Source: Mucilaginibacter auburnensis (GTDB taxonomy: Bacteria; Bacteroidota; Bacteroidia; Sphingobacteriales; Sphingobacteriaceae). Taken from it: a stretch of 64,000 nucleotides of DNA. A program made the translations under genes and the position numbers. A model generated the notes under the pieces. That model saw only the letters and a list, made by a program, of their open reading frames with translations. It was not told the DNA's origin and did no database searches. Each line of letters begins with the position of its first letter. Position 1 is the stretch's first letter. Shown piece by piece: positions 52,175 to 60,524 of this stretch. The stretch lies in contig NZ_PGFJ01000002.1 of NCBI RefSeq assembly GCF_002797815.1, positions 930,001 to 994,000 of the forward strand, read 5' to 3'.

Positions 52175-52768
52175 ATGGAGAATTATCGGCAAATCAATCA
52201 ACTTTTAAACGACTCTTCATTTTTTTATACCATTAGTATAGGTATTGATAGCATGTATTGTTACGTAAGCAAAAATTACGACAACAACTTCAAACTCAAT
52301 CATGGTACATTACTCGGTAAACATTTCAGCGTTACGCTTCATCCTGAAGATGTGGCGATATGTGAAACCCTGGGAGCTAAATGTTTCTCTGAACCCGGCA
52401 AACTTATACCTGCTACCTTACGCAAACATGACGGAAAAGGAGGATTTGTTACCACCCAATGGGAAATGCAAGCCTATTTTGATGACAATGGACAACCTGC
52501 CGGCATATTTTGTATTGGTTACAATATTTCAGAATTTGTTTCAACGCAGAACCAATTAGATTCGGCACATACTCAACTTGACACTATAGGCTTCATACAA
52601 TCGCATATGGTACGTAAGCCGCTGGCAAACATTATAGGCCTTTCAGATTTAATTAGCGAGCATACAAATGACAACGCCGTTACTCAACTCTGCCAAATGC
52701 TCAAACAGTCCTCCGAAGAATTAGATAGCATTATCAAAAACATATCTAAAGAGGCTACCAGACAATAA
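52175..52768 (+). CDS. PAS-domain protein with orphan histidine-kinase DHp-like helix
   Basis: A 197-residue cytoplasmic protein. Residues about 15-125 look like a PAS/PAC sensor (SIGIDSMYCYVSKNYDNNF, then VTTQWEMQAYFDDNGQPAGIFCIGYNIS). A helix with IGFIQSHMVRKPLANIIGLSDLI (in two parts) follows, where the histidine sits as in HisKA domains. No HATPase domain follows and the frame ends cleanly, so the protein cannot autophosphorylate by itself. It could be a phosphotransfer or dimerisation partner, or a truncated kinase. Confidence 0.75.
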   Translation: MENYRQINQLLNDSSFFYTISIGIDSMYCYVSKNYDNNFKLNHGTLLGKHFSVTLHPEDVAICETLGAKCFSEPGKLIPATLRKHDGKGGFVTTQWEMQAYFDDNGQPAGIFCIGYNISEFVSTQNQLDSAHTQLDTIGFIQSHMVRKPLANIIGLSDLISEHTNDNAVTQLCQMLKQSSEELDSIIKNISKEATRQ

Positions 52769-52782
52769 TTAAGGCTTAGTGC

Positions 52783-54063
52783 TTACTCTATCTTCGAATA
52801 CTTCTTCGTATCCTTCATTAATGCATAAATAACCAGCGACACCAGAATACAGCCGGTTACATACCAGTAAAACAATTGTTCGTGACCGCCCTTTTTAAAA
52901 GATAAGGCTACCTGCTCGGCCGTACCGCCAAATATAGAAACTGCTATGCCATATGGAAAGCCTACACCCAATGCACGTATGTTGGCCGGAAAAAGTTCAG
53001 CTTTTACCACTGCGTTAATAGAGGTATAACCGCTAACAATGATTAAGGCCGCCATAATGAGCGCGAATGCCTCCCAAAAGTTATTAGTGTGGCTAAGTGC
53101 TGTCAATATAGGCACTGTTGCCAATGCGCCAAATATGCCAAAGCCAATTAATAAAGGCTTGCGCCCTACCTTATCAGACAGTAAACCAAACAGCGGCTGC
53201 AGCAACATAAAAATAGCCAGCGTAAGCGTAGATATAAGTGTTGCATCGCCATTGCTAAAGCCCGAACTGATAACCAGGAACTTTTGCATGTAAGTAGTGA
53301 AAGTATAGAAAGCCAGGGTGCCGCCCATGGTTAAACCAATAACAGTCAAAACTGCTTTTGGGTGTGCCGCCAATGCTTTTAAAGTACCACGCTTTGCCTT
53401 GTCTTGTTCATCAGCCGGTATTTGGACCGACTCCTGCAAACTGCGGCGTAAATACATTACGCTGATGGCCAGCACCGCACCAATGGCAAACGGTATGCGC
53501 CAACCCCAGCTGTACAATTGTTGTTCGGTTAAAAACGTACGTTGTAGTAATACCAATATACCAAGCGCCAGCAACTGCCCCATAATAAGTGTTACATACT
53601 GAAACGATGAATAAAAACCCCGGCGCTTGTGCGTTGCCATTTCGCTGAGGTAAGTTGCGCTTGTGCCGTACTCACCCCCAACACTCAGGCCCTGTATAAC
53701 GCGGGCCAATACCAGCAACACCGGCGCGGCAACGCCAATAGTATCATACGCCGGAATAAGCGCAATAAAAAGTGAGCCAATGCTCATCATTAAAACTGAT
53801 GCTGTTAAGGCCGCTTTTCGTCCTTTTTTATCAGCGTAAGTGCCCATTACCCAACCGCCTATGGGGCGCATTAAAAAGCCGAGCGCAAAAACACCTGCAC
53901 TTTTTAACAGCTCAGCTGTTTTATCATCCGAAGGAAAAAAAGCGCCCGAAAAGTACAAGGCAAAGGCCGAATACACATACCAATCATACCACTCCACGAG
54001 GTTACCTAATGACCCACCTATTATTGAACGGACGCGTTGAGCGGTGCTGAGCGTTTGAGACAT
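52783..54063 (-). CDS. MFS transporter, metabolite:H+ symporter (MHS) type
   Basis: A 426-residue, 12-segment transporter. SIIGGSLGNLVEWYDWYVYSAFALYF is split by the typical MHS N-terminus, FLMRPIGGWVMGTYADKKGRKAAL is the loop 2-3 motif and LARVIQGLSVGGEYGTSATYLSEMA is the segment-4 motif with its acidic residue. Relatives (KgtP, ProP, ShiA) import dicarboxylates, betaines or shikimate with protons. The substrate is not readable, though KgtP-like 2-oxoglutarate uptake is possible. It is convergent with the PAS gene (14 bp apart). Confidence 0.92.
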   Translation of the reverse strand: MSQTLSTAQRVRSIIGGSLGNLVEWYDWYVYSAFALYFSGAFFPSDDKTAELLKSAGVFALGFLMRPIGGWVMGTYADKKGRKAALTASVLMMSIGSLFIALIPAYDTIGVAAPVLLVLARVIQGLSVGGEYGTSATYLSEMATHKRRGFYSSFQYVTLIMGQLLALGILVLLQRTFLTEQQLYSWGWRIPFAIGAVLAISVMYLRRSLQESVQIPADEQDKAKRGTLKALAAHPKAVLTVIGLTMGGTLAFYTFTTYMQKFLVISSGFSNGDATLISTLTLAIFMLLQPLFGLLSDKVGRKPLLIGFGIFGALATVPILTALSHTNNFWEAFALIMAALIIVSGYTSINAVVKAELFPANIRALGVGFPYGIAVSIFGGTAEQVALSFKKGGHEQLFYWYVTGCILVSLVIYALMKDTKKYSKIE

Positions 54064-54156
54064 TTAGTGTAAACAATTATTAATGAAGTAAATATGTAGA
54101 AAATAAATTTGCGCCTATGAAAATAGTGCTAACTTAGTAGTACTAAATCCATCAAA

Positions 54157-54561
54157 ATGCAAGGTATCACATTCTCCCTTATCAATACCAAAATTTTCAA
54201 TATTGTTCTGTGTGTAATTTTACCATTGGTGGTATTGGCTTGCTTGTCCGCGTATACCTCAACATTAAACAAATTTGATGCTAAATGGCTTTTAAGTGCA
54301 GATTTTTTGAAAATGATTGTTGTGCTGATGTGTTATGCCATACCGCTTACTTACTTTTTGAGTAAAGTTTATGAGTTAACAGCCGGCAGCGAAGATAGCG
54401 GATCTTCGGTTTTTGCTTTTATTGCAGCCTGCGTGTTAATACTGCCTTTAGCTTTTATTGCCCTGGTAATGTTTGCCAAATTAAGCTTTGTTATACCAAT
54501 ATTATTAACACTTGCAATCGCCTTTCTGTATTATCGCTCGTTAAAGCTTGTGGCTTGTTAG
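54157..54561 (+). CDS. Small hypothetical membrane protein
   Basis: A 134-residue protein with four hydrophobic segments: FNIVLCVILPLVVLACLSA, FLKMIVVLMCYAIPLTYFL, SVFAFIAACVLILPLAFIALV and VIPILLTLAIAFLYY. It has a short charged C-terminus. I recognise no family. It is transcribed away from the MHS transporter, from a 93-bp divergent gap. Confidence 0.65.
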   Translation: MQGITFSLINTKIFNIVLCVILPLVVLACLSAYTSTLNKFDAKWLLSADFLKMIVVLMCYAIPLTYFLSKVYELTAGSEDSGSSVFAFIAACVLILPLAFIALVMFAKLSFVIPILLTLAIAFLYYRSLKLVAC

Positions 54562-54824
54562 TGATAGTATCTGTTTAGTTGCCTAATCTGATTCAGCAAT
54601 CCACCCCTACCTATTTGATTCACGCTGTCCCTCATGAATACAGAGGACAAACACCGCTACGTATTGTAGGTGAATTTTGATGTAACAAAAAAGTTATTTT
54701 AAAATATCTCCTAAAAAAAACGATATTACATCTCCTTACTAAAGTAAGCCTAAAAAAAACCAATTTATTAAAACAATTGCTTCAACTAACTCGTATTAGT
54801 TGTATACAATTACAACTTGCAAGA
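54562..54824. other. Gap without a recognisable gene
   Basis: These 263 bp are A/T-rich with several poly-A runs (for example at 54713-54720 and 54752-54758). I see no open frame with coding character, hairpin terminator or repeat word. It probably holds the promoter of the small protein that follows. Confidence 0.5.
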
Positions 54825-55022
54825 ATGTTTGGTAAGATGAACAGACCTAATTTAACATTTAAAACAAAGGCAGATACGCAGAGCTTTGTGGTATTGGCTT
54901 TGATTTTATTTGTGTTATTTGTAAAATGCTATATGGTAGTTACCGGTTATACTTTAAATAACACAGCTAAAAATCGCCAGCATAACGATACCAGAATAGC
55001 GGTTATTAAAAACAACATGTAA
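54825..55022 (+). CDS. Small single-span membrane protein, hypothetical
   Basis: A 65-residue protein with one hydrophobic segment (FVVLALILFVLFVKCYMVVTG) between a basic N-terminus (MNRPNLTFKTKADTQS) and a polar tail. The frame extends to a TTG at 54777, but the ATG at 54825 or 54837 is more natural. No family recognised. A bidirectional terminator follows 24 bp after the stop, which supports it as a real transcribed gene. Confidence 0.5.
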   Translation: MFGKMNRPNLTFKTKADTQSFVVLALILFVLFVKCYMVVTGYTLNNTAKNRQHNDTRIAVIKNNM

Positions 55023-55045
55023 TTATACCTGAATTATATACAAAC

Positions 55046-55079
55046 AAAAAAAGCTCAGCGGTTTCGCGGAGCTTTTTTT
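55046..55079. terminator. Bidirectional terminator
   Basis: AGCTCAGCG pairs with CGCGGAGCT (one mismatch), flanked by seven A residues on the left and seven T residues on the right. It sits between the convergent small membrane protein and cytochrome genes. Confidence 0.85.
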
Positions 55080-55092
55080 GTTTGTAAGTGTG

Positions 55093-55632
55093 TTATCCTT
55101 GTCTTGGAGCACCAGCTGGCGGAGCGCCTGCCGGAGCGCCACCTGCAGGGGGAGCACCTTGTGGACGTGCGCCAGGAGCGCCTCCCGGCGGCGGACCAAA
55201 GCCCTGGCGTTTTGGTATTGTTAACTCCAGTTTTGCTTTACCATTATGGCACGTGTTACAATTAACGCTGGTTAACTTAACCATACCCAACGAATCTTTG
55301 TCGCCGGCTTTAAAATATTTTTTGTTGATGCTCACCATCATTTTGTACATATGGCGGGCCATTTCTTTTTCAGGTTTTGCATCGCTGGCGTAATCCCACT
55401 TATTCGCAGCATTGTCGCGCACGTGGCAAAAGTTACAACGTACGCCTAAGGATGCAGACCAATCATCCATGATGTGATCAACCTGGCGGAATGTTAGTTT
55501 TTTTGGCAACACCTTCAAGTTAGTTACCGGGGGATCAGCTGGACGCTGAGGTTGTTGAAGAGTCATAGACGCTAACACAACTACTGCTAACAGTAGGGCG
55601 CTTATAACTGTGATCTTTTTGTTAAGGTGCAT
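55093..55632 (-). CDS. Periplasmic c-type cytochrome with two haem motifs
   Basis: A 179-residue protein with an N-terminal signal segment (residues about 8-25). Haem-binding CNFCH near residue 63 and CNTCH near residue 115 make it a probable di-haem c-type cytochrome. It resembles the photosynthetic reaction-centre cytochrome c subunit-like family of non-photosynthetic Bacteroidota. The last 40 residues are Pro/Gly/Ala-rich (GFGPPPGGAPGARPQG and onwards), perhaps a flexible linker. The electron partner is unknown. Confidence 0.88.
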   Translation of the reverse strand: MHLNKKITVISALLLAVVVLASMTLQQPQRPADPPVTNLKVLPKKLTFRQVDHIMDDWSASLGVRCNFCHVRDNAANKWDYASDAKPEKEMARHMYKMMVSINKKYFKAGDKDSLGMVKLTSVNCNTCHNGKAKLELTIPKRQGFGPPPGGAPGARPQGAPPAGGAPAGAPPAGAPRQG

Positions 55633-55735
55633 ATTGTCATAATTAAGTCATTAAAAGTAATTATCCACTTTCAATGTTACAACAGTTATTAAAAAATTAT
55701 TAAAAAAGTTACAAATGTTAAAAAATGTAAAAAGA

Positions 55736-55766
55736 TTTGGATTATTACGAATTGTTCGTAGATTTA
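55736..55766 (+). promoter_or_regulatory. Promoter of the BlaI-type regulator operon
   Basis: TTTG at 55736-55739, exactly 19 bp, then TAGATTTA at 55759-55766 (one mismatch to TAnnTTTG). The two operator dyads lie within the spacer and across the -7 box and expected start site. Confidence 0.7.
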
Positions 55767-55780
55767 CGAAACAATCGTAA
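55745..55780 (+). promoter_or_regulatory. Two BlaI-type operator dyads
   Basis: Dyad 1 (55745-55761) is TTACGA-N5-TCGTAG and dyad 2 (55764-55780) is TTACGA-N5-TCGTAA. They have identical spacing and are offset by 19 bp, ending 3 bp before the regulator ATG. BlaI/MecI repressors bind short dyads of this size as dimers, so autorepression is the obvious reading. Confidence 0.7.
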
Positions 55781-55783
55781 AAT

Positions 55784-56140
55784 ATGGAGAAGTTAACACA
55801 ACAGGAAGAGGAAGCAATGCAGGCCATATGGCAATGTGAAAGCGGATTTATAAAAGATTTTTTAGACAAAATTGCCGAACCCAAACCACCTTATACCACC
55901 CTTGCTTCCACAGTAAAAAACCTGGAACGTAAAGGTTTTGTAGCTGCCGAAAAATTGGGTAATTCATACTGCTACAAAGCCGCAATAAAAGAGGAAGAAT
56001 ACAAAAAGCGTTTTATGAATGGTTTTGTAAGCAACTATTTTGAAAACTCCTATAAAGACCTTGTTACGTTTTTTGCCAAAGAGAAGAAGATAAGCGCGAA
56101 TGAACTAAAGGAAATAATCAACCTGATTGAAAAATCATAA
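55784..56140 (+). CDS. BlaI/MecI/CopY-family transcriptional repressor
   Basis: A 118-residue winged-helix repressor. EKLTQQEEEAMQAIWQCESG, then PPYTTLASTVKNLERKGFV (recognition helix and wing) and a C-terminal dimerisation helix are family-typical. In the Bla system the membrane protease BlaR1 signals cleavage of this repressor. Two BlaR1-like genes follow after 12 and 30 bp gaps. Two operator dyads overlap its promoter. What it controls besides its own operon is unknown. Confidence 0.93.
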   Translation: MEKLTQQEEEAMQAIWQCESGFIKDFLDKIAEPKPPYTTLASTVKNLERKGFVAAEKLGNSYCYKAAIKEEEYKKRFMNGFVSNYFENSYKDLVTFFAKEKKISANELKEIINLIEKS

Positions 56141-56152
56141 ACCATTATAACC

Positions 56153-57721
56153 ATGCCTGAATTATTTTCCATCCTCATAAAAATAAATATAGCCCTTGTG
56201 CTGTTTTGCGGAGGGTACTATATGGTATTGCGTAAGCTTACCTTTTACACACTAAACAGGGTGTATTTGGTTGCTGCCATTTTACTCTCAAGTATTTACC
56301 CATTTATTGATCTCTCAGGTTTTGCACAACAACATCAGCAAATAGTTGAGCCGGTACAGGAGATAGTTATTTACTGGGAGGCGCCTATTAACCACATTGC
56401 CCAACAAAGCAGCTACTGGAACTGGTTAACAATTGCTTTCTGGATAGGCGCGGCCCTATTTGCCGGGCGATTGATGTTGCAAATGCTGTCGTTATACAGC
56501 ATATACAGCCGCTCAAAAAGCGCAGAAATAAACGGACAAAAAGTGCGCGTGGTAAATGGTGATATCAGTCCGTTCTCGTTTTGGCAAAGCATTTACCTTA
56601 ATCCTGAAAACTTGAGTGATGCAGATGTGAAAAACATACTGGAGCATGAGCAGATACACGTAAAAGAATGGCACACGTTAGATATTTTACTGTCAGAGAT
56701 CAGCTTGATATTTTACTGGTTCAATCCGGGTGTGTGGATGATGAAGAAAGCCGTGCGAGAGAACATAGAGTTTATTACCGACCGTAAAATATTACAAAAA
56801 GGCACCGATAGTAAAGCTTATCAGTACAGCCTACTTAACGTAACCTTTAACCAACCGGCACCTGCCATTACCAGCAACTTCAATTTTTCAACCCTGAAAA
56901 AGAGAATTATAATGATGAATGCCGAAAGATCTTCTAACCTAAACCTTACCCGTTACGCGCTATTGGTACCGGTGGTAATTGTATGCCTGCTTACACTTAC
57001 CCTGGCCAAAGCTCAAACACTTAAAATTGATAAAGTATTTAAACAAATAGCTGTAGCTGTTGAAGAAATTGGCCCGGTTAGCTTTAACGCAGATACAGTA
57101 CCTGTTAAAAAGAAACCGGCAACGACCGTGGATAAAACAACTCCAAGGGAAAAAACATTGGTTGTTGAACAAACTCCGCAACCGCTATTATCTACTACTA
57201 ATGCTGCAAGCAACAGTATTGTTGCACGAGGTCTTGCCGGCGATGATTCGCTTATGATCATTGTTAATAATAAACTAACTAACAATATCAATTCTATCAA
57301 CCCCAATAATATCAGGTCAGTAACAGTTATAAAGTCTGATATTGATGGGTATATTAATAAAATAACTGGGCTTAGCTTTAAATCCAATAGTAGTATTAAA
57401 GGGTTAATTCATGTAATTACTCAAGATGCGCCTGATATTCCGCAGTACCCCAACTCGGAGCTCAGCAACGAGCTAAAAAGTAAGGGGTATGTTGAAATCC
57501 GCCGGGATTCTACAACTTTTTTTGGAAGGCGTGTTGTTGAAGGAAAGGAACCGTTGATAGTTATTAATGGAACACAAATAACTGACCTTGAAAAATTTCA
57601 GAACATGGATCAGAATGACATTCAAAGTGTAACCGTACTAAAGGGAGAATCGGGCACAAAGCTATACGGTGACAAAGCCAAAAATGGCGTTATAGTCATA
57701 ATCACAAAAAACGCTAAGTAA
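56153..57721 (+). CDS. M56 (BlaR1-type) membrane metalloprotease with plug-like C-terminus, first copy
   Basis: A 522-residue protein. Four membrane segments (near 8-25, 38-55, 95-115 and 260-285) surround the zinc-protease domain with HEQIH (HExxH) in ILEHEQIHVKEWHTLDILL and the following NPGVWMMKKAVREN. The periplasmic part lacks the penicillin-binding sensor domain of staphylococcal BlaR1. Instead, the last 90 residues (VEGKEPLIVINGTQI to KLYGDKAKNGVIVIITK) resemble the plug domain of TonB-dependent receptors. It is probably a signal-triggered protease acting on the BlaI repressor; the signal is unknown. Confidence 0.9.
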   Translation: MPELFSILIKINIALVLFCGGYYMVLRKLTFYTLNRVYLVAAILLSSIYPFIDLSGFAQQHQQIVEPVQEIVIYWEAPINHIAQQSSYWNWLTIAFWIGAALFAGRLMLQMLSLYSIYSRSKSAEINGQKVRVVNGDISPFSFWQSIYLNPENLSDADVKNILEHEQIHVKEWHTLDILLSEISLIFYWFNPGVWMMKKAVRENIEFITDRKILQKGTDSKAYQYSLLNVTFNQPAPAITSNFNFSTLKKRIIMMNAERSSNLNLTRYALLVPVVIVCLLTLTLAKAQTLKIDKVFKQIAVAVEEIGPVSFNADTVPVKKKPATTVDKTTPREKTLVVEQTPQPLLSTTNAASNSIVARGLAGDDSLMIIVNNKLTNNINSINPNNIRSVTVIKSDIDGYINKITGLSFKSNSSIKGLIHVITQDAPDIPQYPNSELSNELKSKGYVEIRRDSTTFFGRRVVEGKEPLIVINGTQITDLEKFQNMDQNDIQSVTVLKGESGTKLYGDKAKNGVIVIITKNAK

Positions 57722-57751
57722 TACTATCAAAAACCTCAAAACAAACTTGTT

Positions 57752-59518
57752 ATGCCTGATTTATTTGCATTTCTGCTAAAAGTAAACATAGCGCTGATAC
57801 TGTTTTGCGCAGGGTACTACCTGGTATTACGTAAGCTTACTTTCTACACGCTAAACAGGGTATACCTGGTTAGTGCTATCATCCTGTCCAGCGTGTATCC
57901 TTTCATTGACCTGTCGGGGTTTGCACAAAAACACCAGCAGATAGTTGAACCGGTTCAAAACGTAGTGATAGTATGGAAAGCACCTGCCGAAAATTTTGTT
58001 AAACAGGCGGCCTACTGGAACTGGCTGGAAGCCTTGTTCTGGACCGTAGCTATCATTCTGGCTATGCGCCTGATGAGTCAGCTATTTTCATTATATGCTA
58101 TTTACCGCCGATCAGATGAGCGCGAGATCAACGGCCAGAAAGTTCGTGTGGTGAGTGGCGATATTAGTCCCTTTTCGTTCTGGCAAAGCATTTTTGTTAA
58201 CCCCGATAAACTAAGCCCTGATGACCTGCAAAATGTGATAGAGCACGAACAGGTACACGTAAAAGAATGGCACACGCTGGATATTTTACTGTCGGAGATC
58301 AGCGTGATCTTCTACTGGTTCAACCCCGGTGTATGGATGATGAAACGGGCCGTGCGCGAAAACATTGAATTTATAACTGATCGAAAAATAATACAGCGTG
58401 GCGTTGATAGCAGAGCCTATCAATACAGCCTGCTTAACGTAAGCTTTAACCAGCATGCACCTGCCGCGCTTACCAGCAATTTTAATTTTTCAACCTTAAA
58501 AAAGAGAATCAAAATGATGAATGCTCAAAGATCTTCAAAACTTAACCTTACCCGCTATGCCGTTTTGGTGCCAATGGTAACGGTTTGCCTGCTGGCTTTC
58601 AGCCTGTCAAAAGCCGAAGTAGTTAAAAACAACGCTGTTGTAAAAACCATAAAGGCCGCTACTGTAACAACTTTAGACAAGTTGAGCGATGCTATTACCT
58701 TACCTGCGGATACAACACCTAAGCCTAAAAAGATAACCAGAACCTTCACCGTTGTTACTGATGACGATGGTAAAGGAAACAGAACTGTAAATATTACAAC
58801 TGAAGGCAATGCACGCACTTATAACATTGTAACAGACACCGGCAAAAATACACTCATTTCTGGCAGAGGTGTTTCCACTATCTTATCTGGGTTAAACAGG
58901 TTTAATAGTGTTAATATAGACAGTATAAAAACCATTATGATCAATGGCAAAAAAGCTACTCCCGAAGAAGCGGCTAAACTTTTAAAAGATTTGCCACAAC
59001 CCGGCGTGCAAAGTCTGACAGGGATTGTTGTTAACGGCAAACCATTAAACACTACTACTTACACTTTCGACGGATCCCGTAACTTCTCAATGAACGGTAA
59101 TGACATCGTTATTGCAAGAAGGCAAAATTTTCTTGCAGGCACTTATAAGACGATAGACAGCGCAGTAAAAGTGAATGGCTTTTGGGTTGCCAGAGATAAA
59201 GATTCATTAGAAAGAACTACTAACTTAAAAAGATTGGGCAATCTTTCCAACGCCAACGACGAAATTATAGTTAAAGGCTATGGCACCAGGTTATCTTCAG
59301 CATTTGGTGCTGAAGCGTCATCTGCAGGCAGCCCAACCAACTTTAAAGGCAAACTGATCGTCATTGACGGGAAAGTAGCGACAGAAACAGAGTTAAAAAA
59401 AGTATCGGTAATGGACATTGAAGAAACCATTTCGCTACCTGCAAAAACCGCTGTAAAATATTATGGCGAAAAGGCTAAAAATGGTGCCGTAGTAATAACT
59501 ACAATAAAAAAGAAGTAA
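57752..59518 (+). CDS. M56 (BlaR1-type) membrane metalloprotease with plug-like C-terminus, second copy
   Basis: A 588-residue paralogue of the preceding protein. The first 290 residues are very similar (LLKVNIALILFCAGYYLVLRKLT, HEQVHVKEWHTLDILLSE, NFNFSTLKKRIKMMNAQRSS), while the periplasmic region is longer and diverges. The C-terminal plug-like end is kept (LIVIDGKVATETELKKV then KYYGEKAKNGAVVITTIKKK). The gene follows by 30 bp and is in the same operon as the repressor, a recent tandem duplication with a diversified sensor part. Confidence 0.9.
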   Translation: MPDLFAFLLKVNIALILFCAGYYLVLRKLTFYTLNRVYLVSAIILSSVYPFIDLSGFAQKHQQIVEPVQNVVIVWKAPAENFVKQAAYWNWLEALFWTVAIILAMRLMSQLFSLYAIYRRSDEREINGQKVRVVSGDISPFSFWQSIFVNPDKLSPDDLQNVIEHEQVHVKEWHTLDILLSEISVIFYWFNPGVWMMKRAVRENIEFITDRKIIQRGVDSRAYQYSLLNVSFNQHAPAALTSNFNFSTLKKRIKMMNAQRSSKLNLTRYAVLVPMVTVCLLAFSLSKAEVVKNNAVVKTIKAATVTTLDKLSDAITLPADTTPKPKKITRTFTVVTDDDGKGNRTVNITTEGNARTYNIVTDTGKNTLISGRGVSTILSGLNRFNSVNIDSIKTIMINGKKATPEEAAKLLKDLPQPGVQSLTGIVVNGKPLNTTTYTFDGSRNFSMNGNDIVIARRQNFLAGTYKTIDSAVKVNGFWVARDKDSLERTTNLKRLGNLSNANDEIIVKGYGTRLSSAFGAEASSAGSPTNFKGKLIVIDGKVATETELKKVSVMDIEETISLPAKTAVKYYGEKAKNGAVVITTIKKK

Positions 59519-59618
59519 TTGCTGTAACCATGTTATAAGCACAACCGTCATACAACCACTTGGTTTAAGATCAATGACGATAAAAACACAGGTACAGTTT
59601 TAATTACTGACCCTAATT

Positions 59619-59656
59619 AAAACAAACAGCCCCGACTTTGCGGGGCTGTTTGTTTT
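59619..59656. terminator. Bidirectional 16-bp terminator
   Basis: AAAACAAACAGCCCCG and its exact complement CGGGGCTGTTTGTTTT enclose the loop ACTTTG, between the M56 operon and the convergent SDR gene. It lies 12 bp from the SDR stop. Confidence 0.92.
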
Positions 59657-59667
59657 GGCGATATTTA

Positions 59668-60429
59668 TTATAAATTCATACCACCGGACACCTCTATGCG
59701 CTGACCGTTTAACCAACGACCTTCTTCGCTGCATAAAAAGGCTACTACACCACCAATATCATCGGGCACACCTGCGCGGCCTAAAGCGGTAATACTTGCT
59801 ACACGTTTGTTTAACTCGGCATTGTCTCGCACCATACCGCCACCAAAGTCGGTTTCAATAGCACCCGGAGCAACCACATTAACAGCAATGCCGCGCGCGC
59901 CTAACTCAACTGCCATATAACGGCTAAGGGTTTCAATGCCTGCTTTTAATGCACCGTATGCAGAATAACCCGCCATACTAAAGCGTGCCAATCCGCTTGA
60001 AAGGTTAACAATACGTCCTCCATCATTTAATATAGGCAGTAGCTTTTGCGTTAAGAAGAATACCCCTTTAAAGTGAATATTCATCAGCGTATCAAAATTC
60101 TCTTCGCTAAACTCGGCAAAGGCCTGGTGTATGCCAACACCGGCATTGTTGATCAGGAAATCAAACTTATCTGTACCAAAATCATTTGTAAGGGTTTGTT
60201 TAAATTGCTCAACAAATGCATCAAATGATGCAATATCGCCGGTATTTAATTGGAGTATGGCTGCTTGTTGCCCCAAGGCAGTAATTTCTTGTGCTACAGC
60301 TAAAGCATCTTCCTTTTTGCTGTTGTAAGTAAGTACTACGTTAATGCCTTTTTTGGCCAGGCTAAGGGCCATGTTTTTACCCAAACCGCGGCTACCGCCG
60401 GTTACCAGGGCTATTTTATTTACACTCAT
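59668..60429 (-). CDS. Short-chain dehydrogenase/reductase
   Basis: A 253-residue Rossmann-fold oxidoreductase. The NAD(P) motif TGGSRGLGKNMA is near residue 10, NNAGVG near residue 93, the catalytic serine lies in VNLSSGLARFS, the YSAYGALKAG motif provides Tyr and Lys, and the C-terminal sequence is LNGQRIEVSGGMNL. This is a classical SDR of the 3-oxoacyl-ACP reductase/glucose dehydrogenase type; the substrate is unknown. It precedes an AraC-type regulator on the same strand, which may control it. Confidence 0.93.
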   Translation of the reverse strand: MSVNKIALVTGGSRGLGKNMALSLAKKGINVVLTYNSKKEDALAVAQEITALGQQAAILQLNTGDIASFDAFVEQFKQTLTNDFGTDKFDFLINNAGVGIHQAFAEFSEENFDTLMNIHFKGVFFLTQKLLPILNDGGRIVNLSSGLARFSMAGYSAYGALKAGIETLSRYMAVELGARGIAVNVVAPGAIETDFGGGMVRDNAELNKRVASITALGRAGVPDDIGGVVAFLCSEEGRWLNGQRIEVSGGMNL

Positions 60430-60524
60430 TGTTTGTTGTTAGATTTAATACTGTAAAGGTAACCAGGTAATTGCCGCGGGTGTTTGCAAAAAACCAATCA
60501 AAATTTGCGAAAATCAAACATGGC

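Noticed and set aside
55088..55393. Plus-strand Gly/Pro/Ala-rich frame opposite the cytochrome gene
   Set aside because: It mirrors the Pro/Gly/Ala-rich tail of the cytochrome, whose signal peptide and two haem motifs fix the minus strand as coding.
59522..59616. Possible leftover of a plug-like domain downstream of the second M56 gene (frame ending NTGTVLITDPN)
   Set aside because: Only about 30 codons are open. The resemblance to KNGAVVITT is short and there is no start codon, so chance is as likely as decay.
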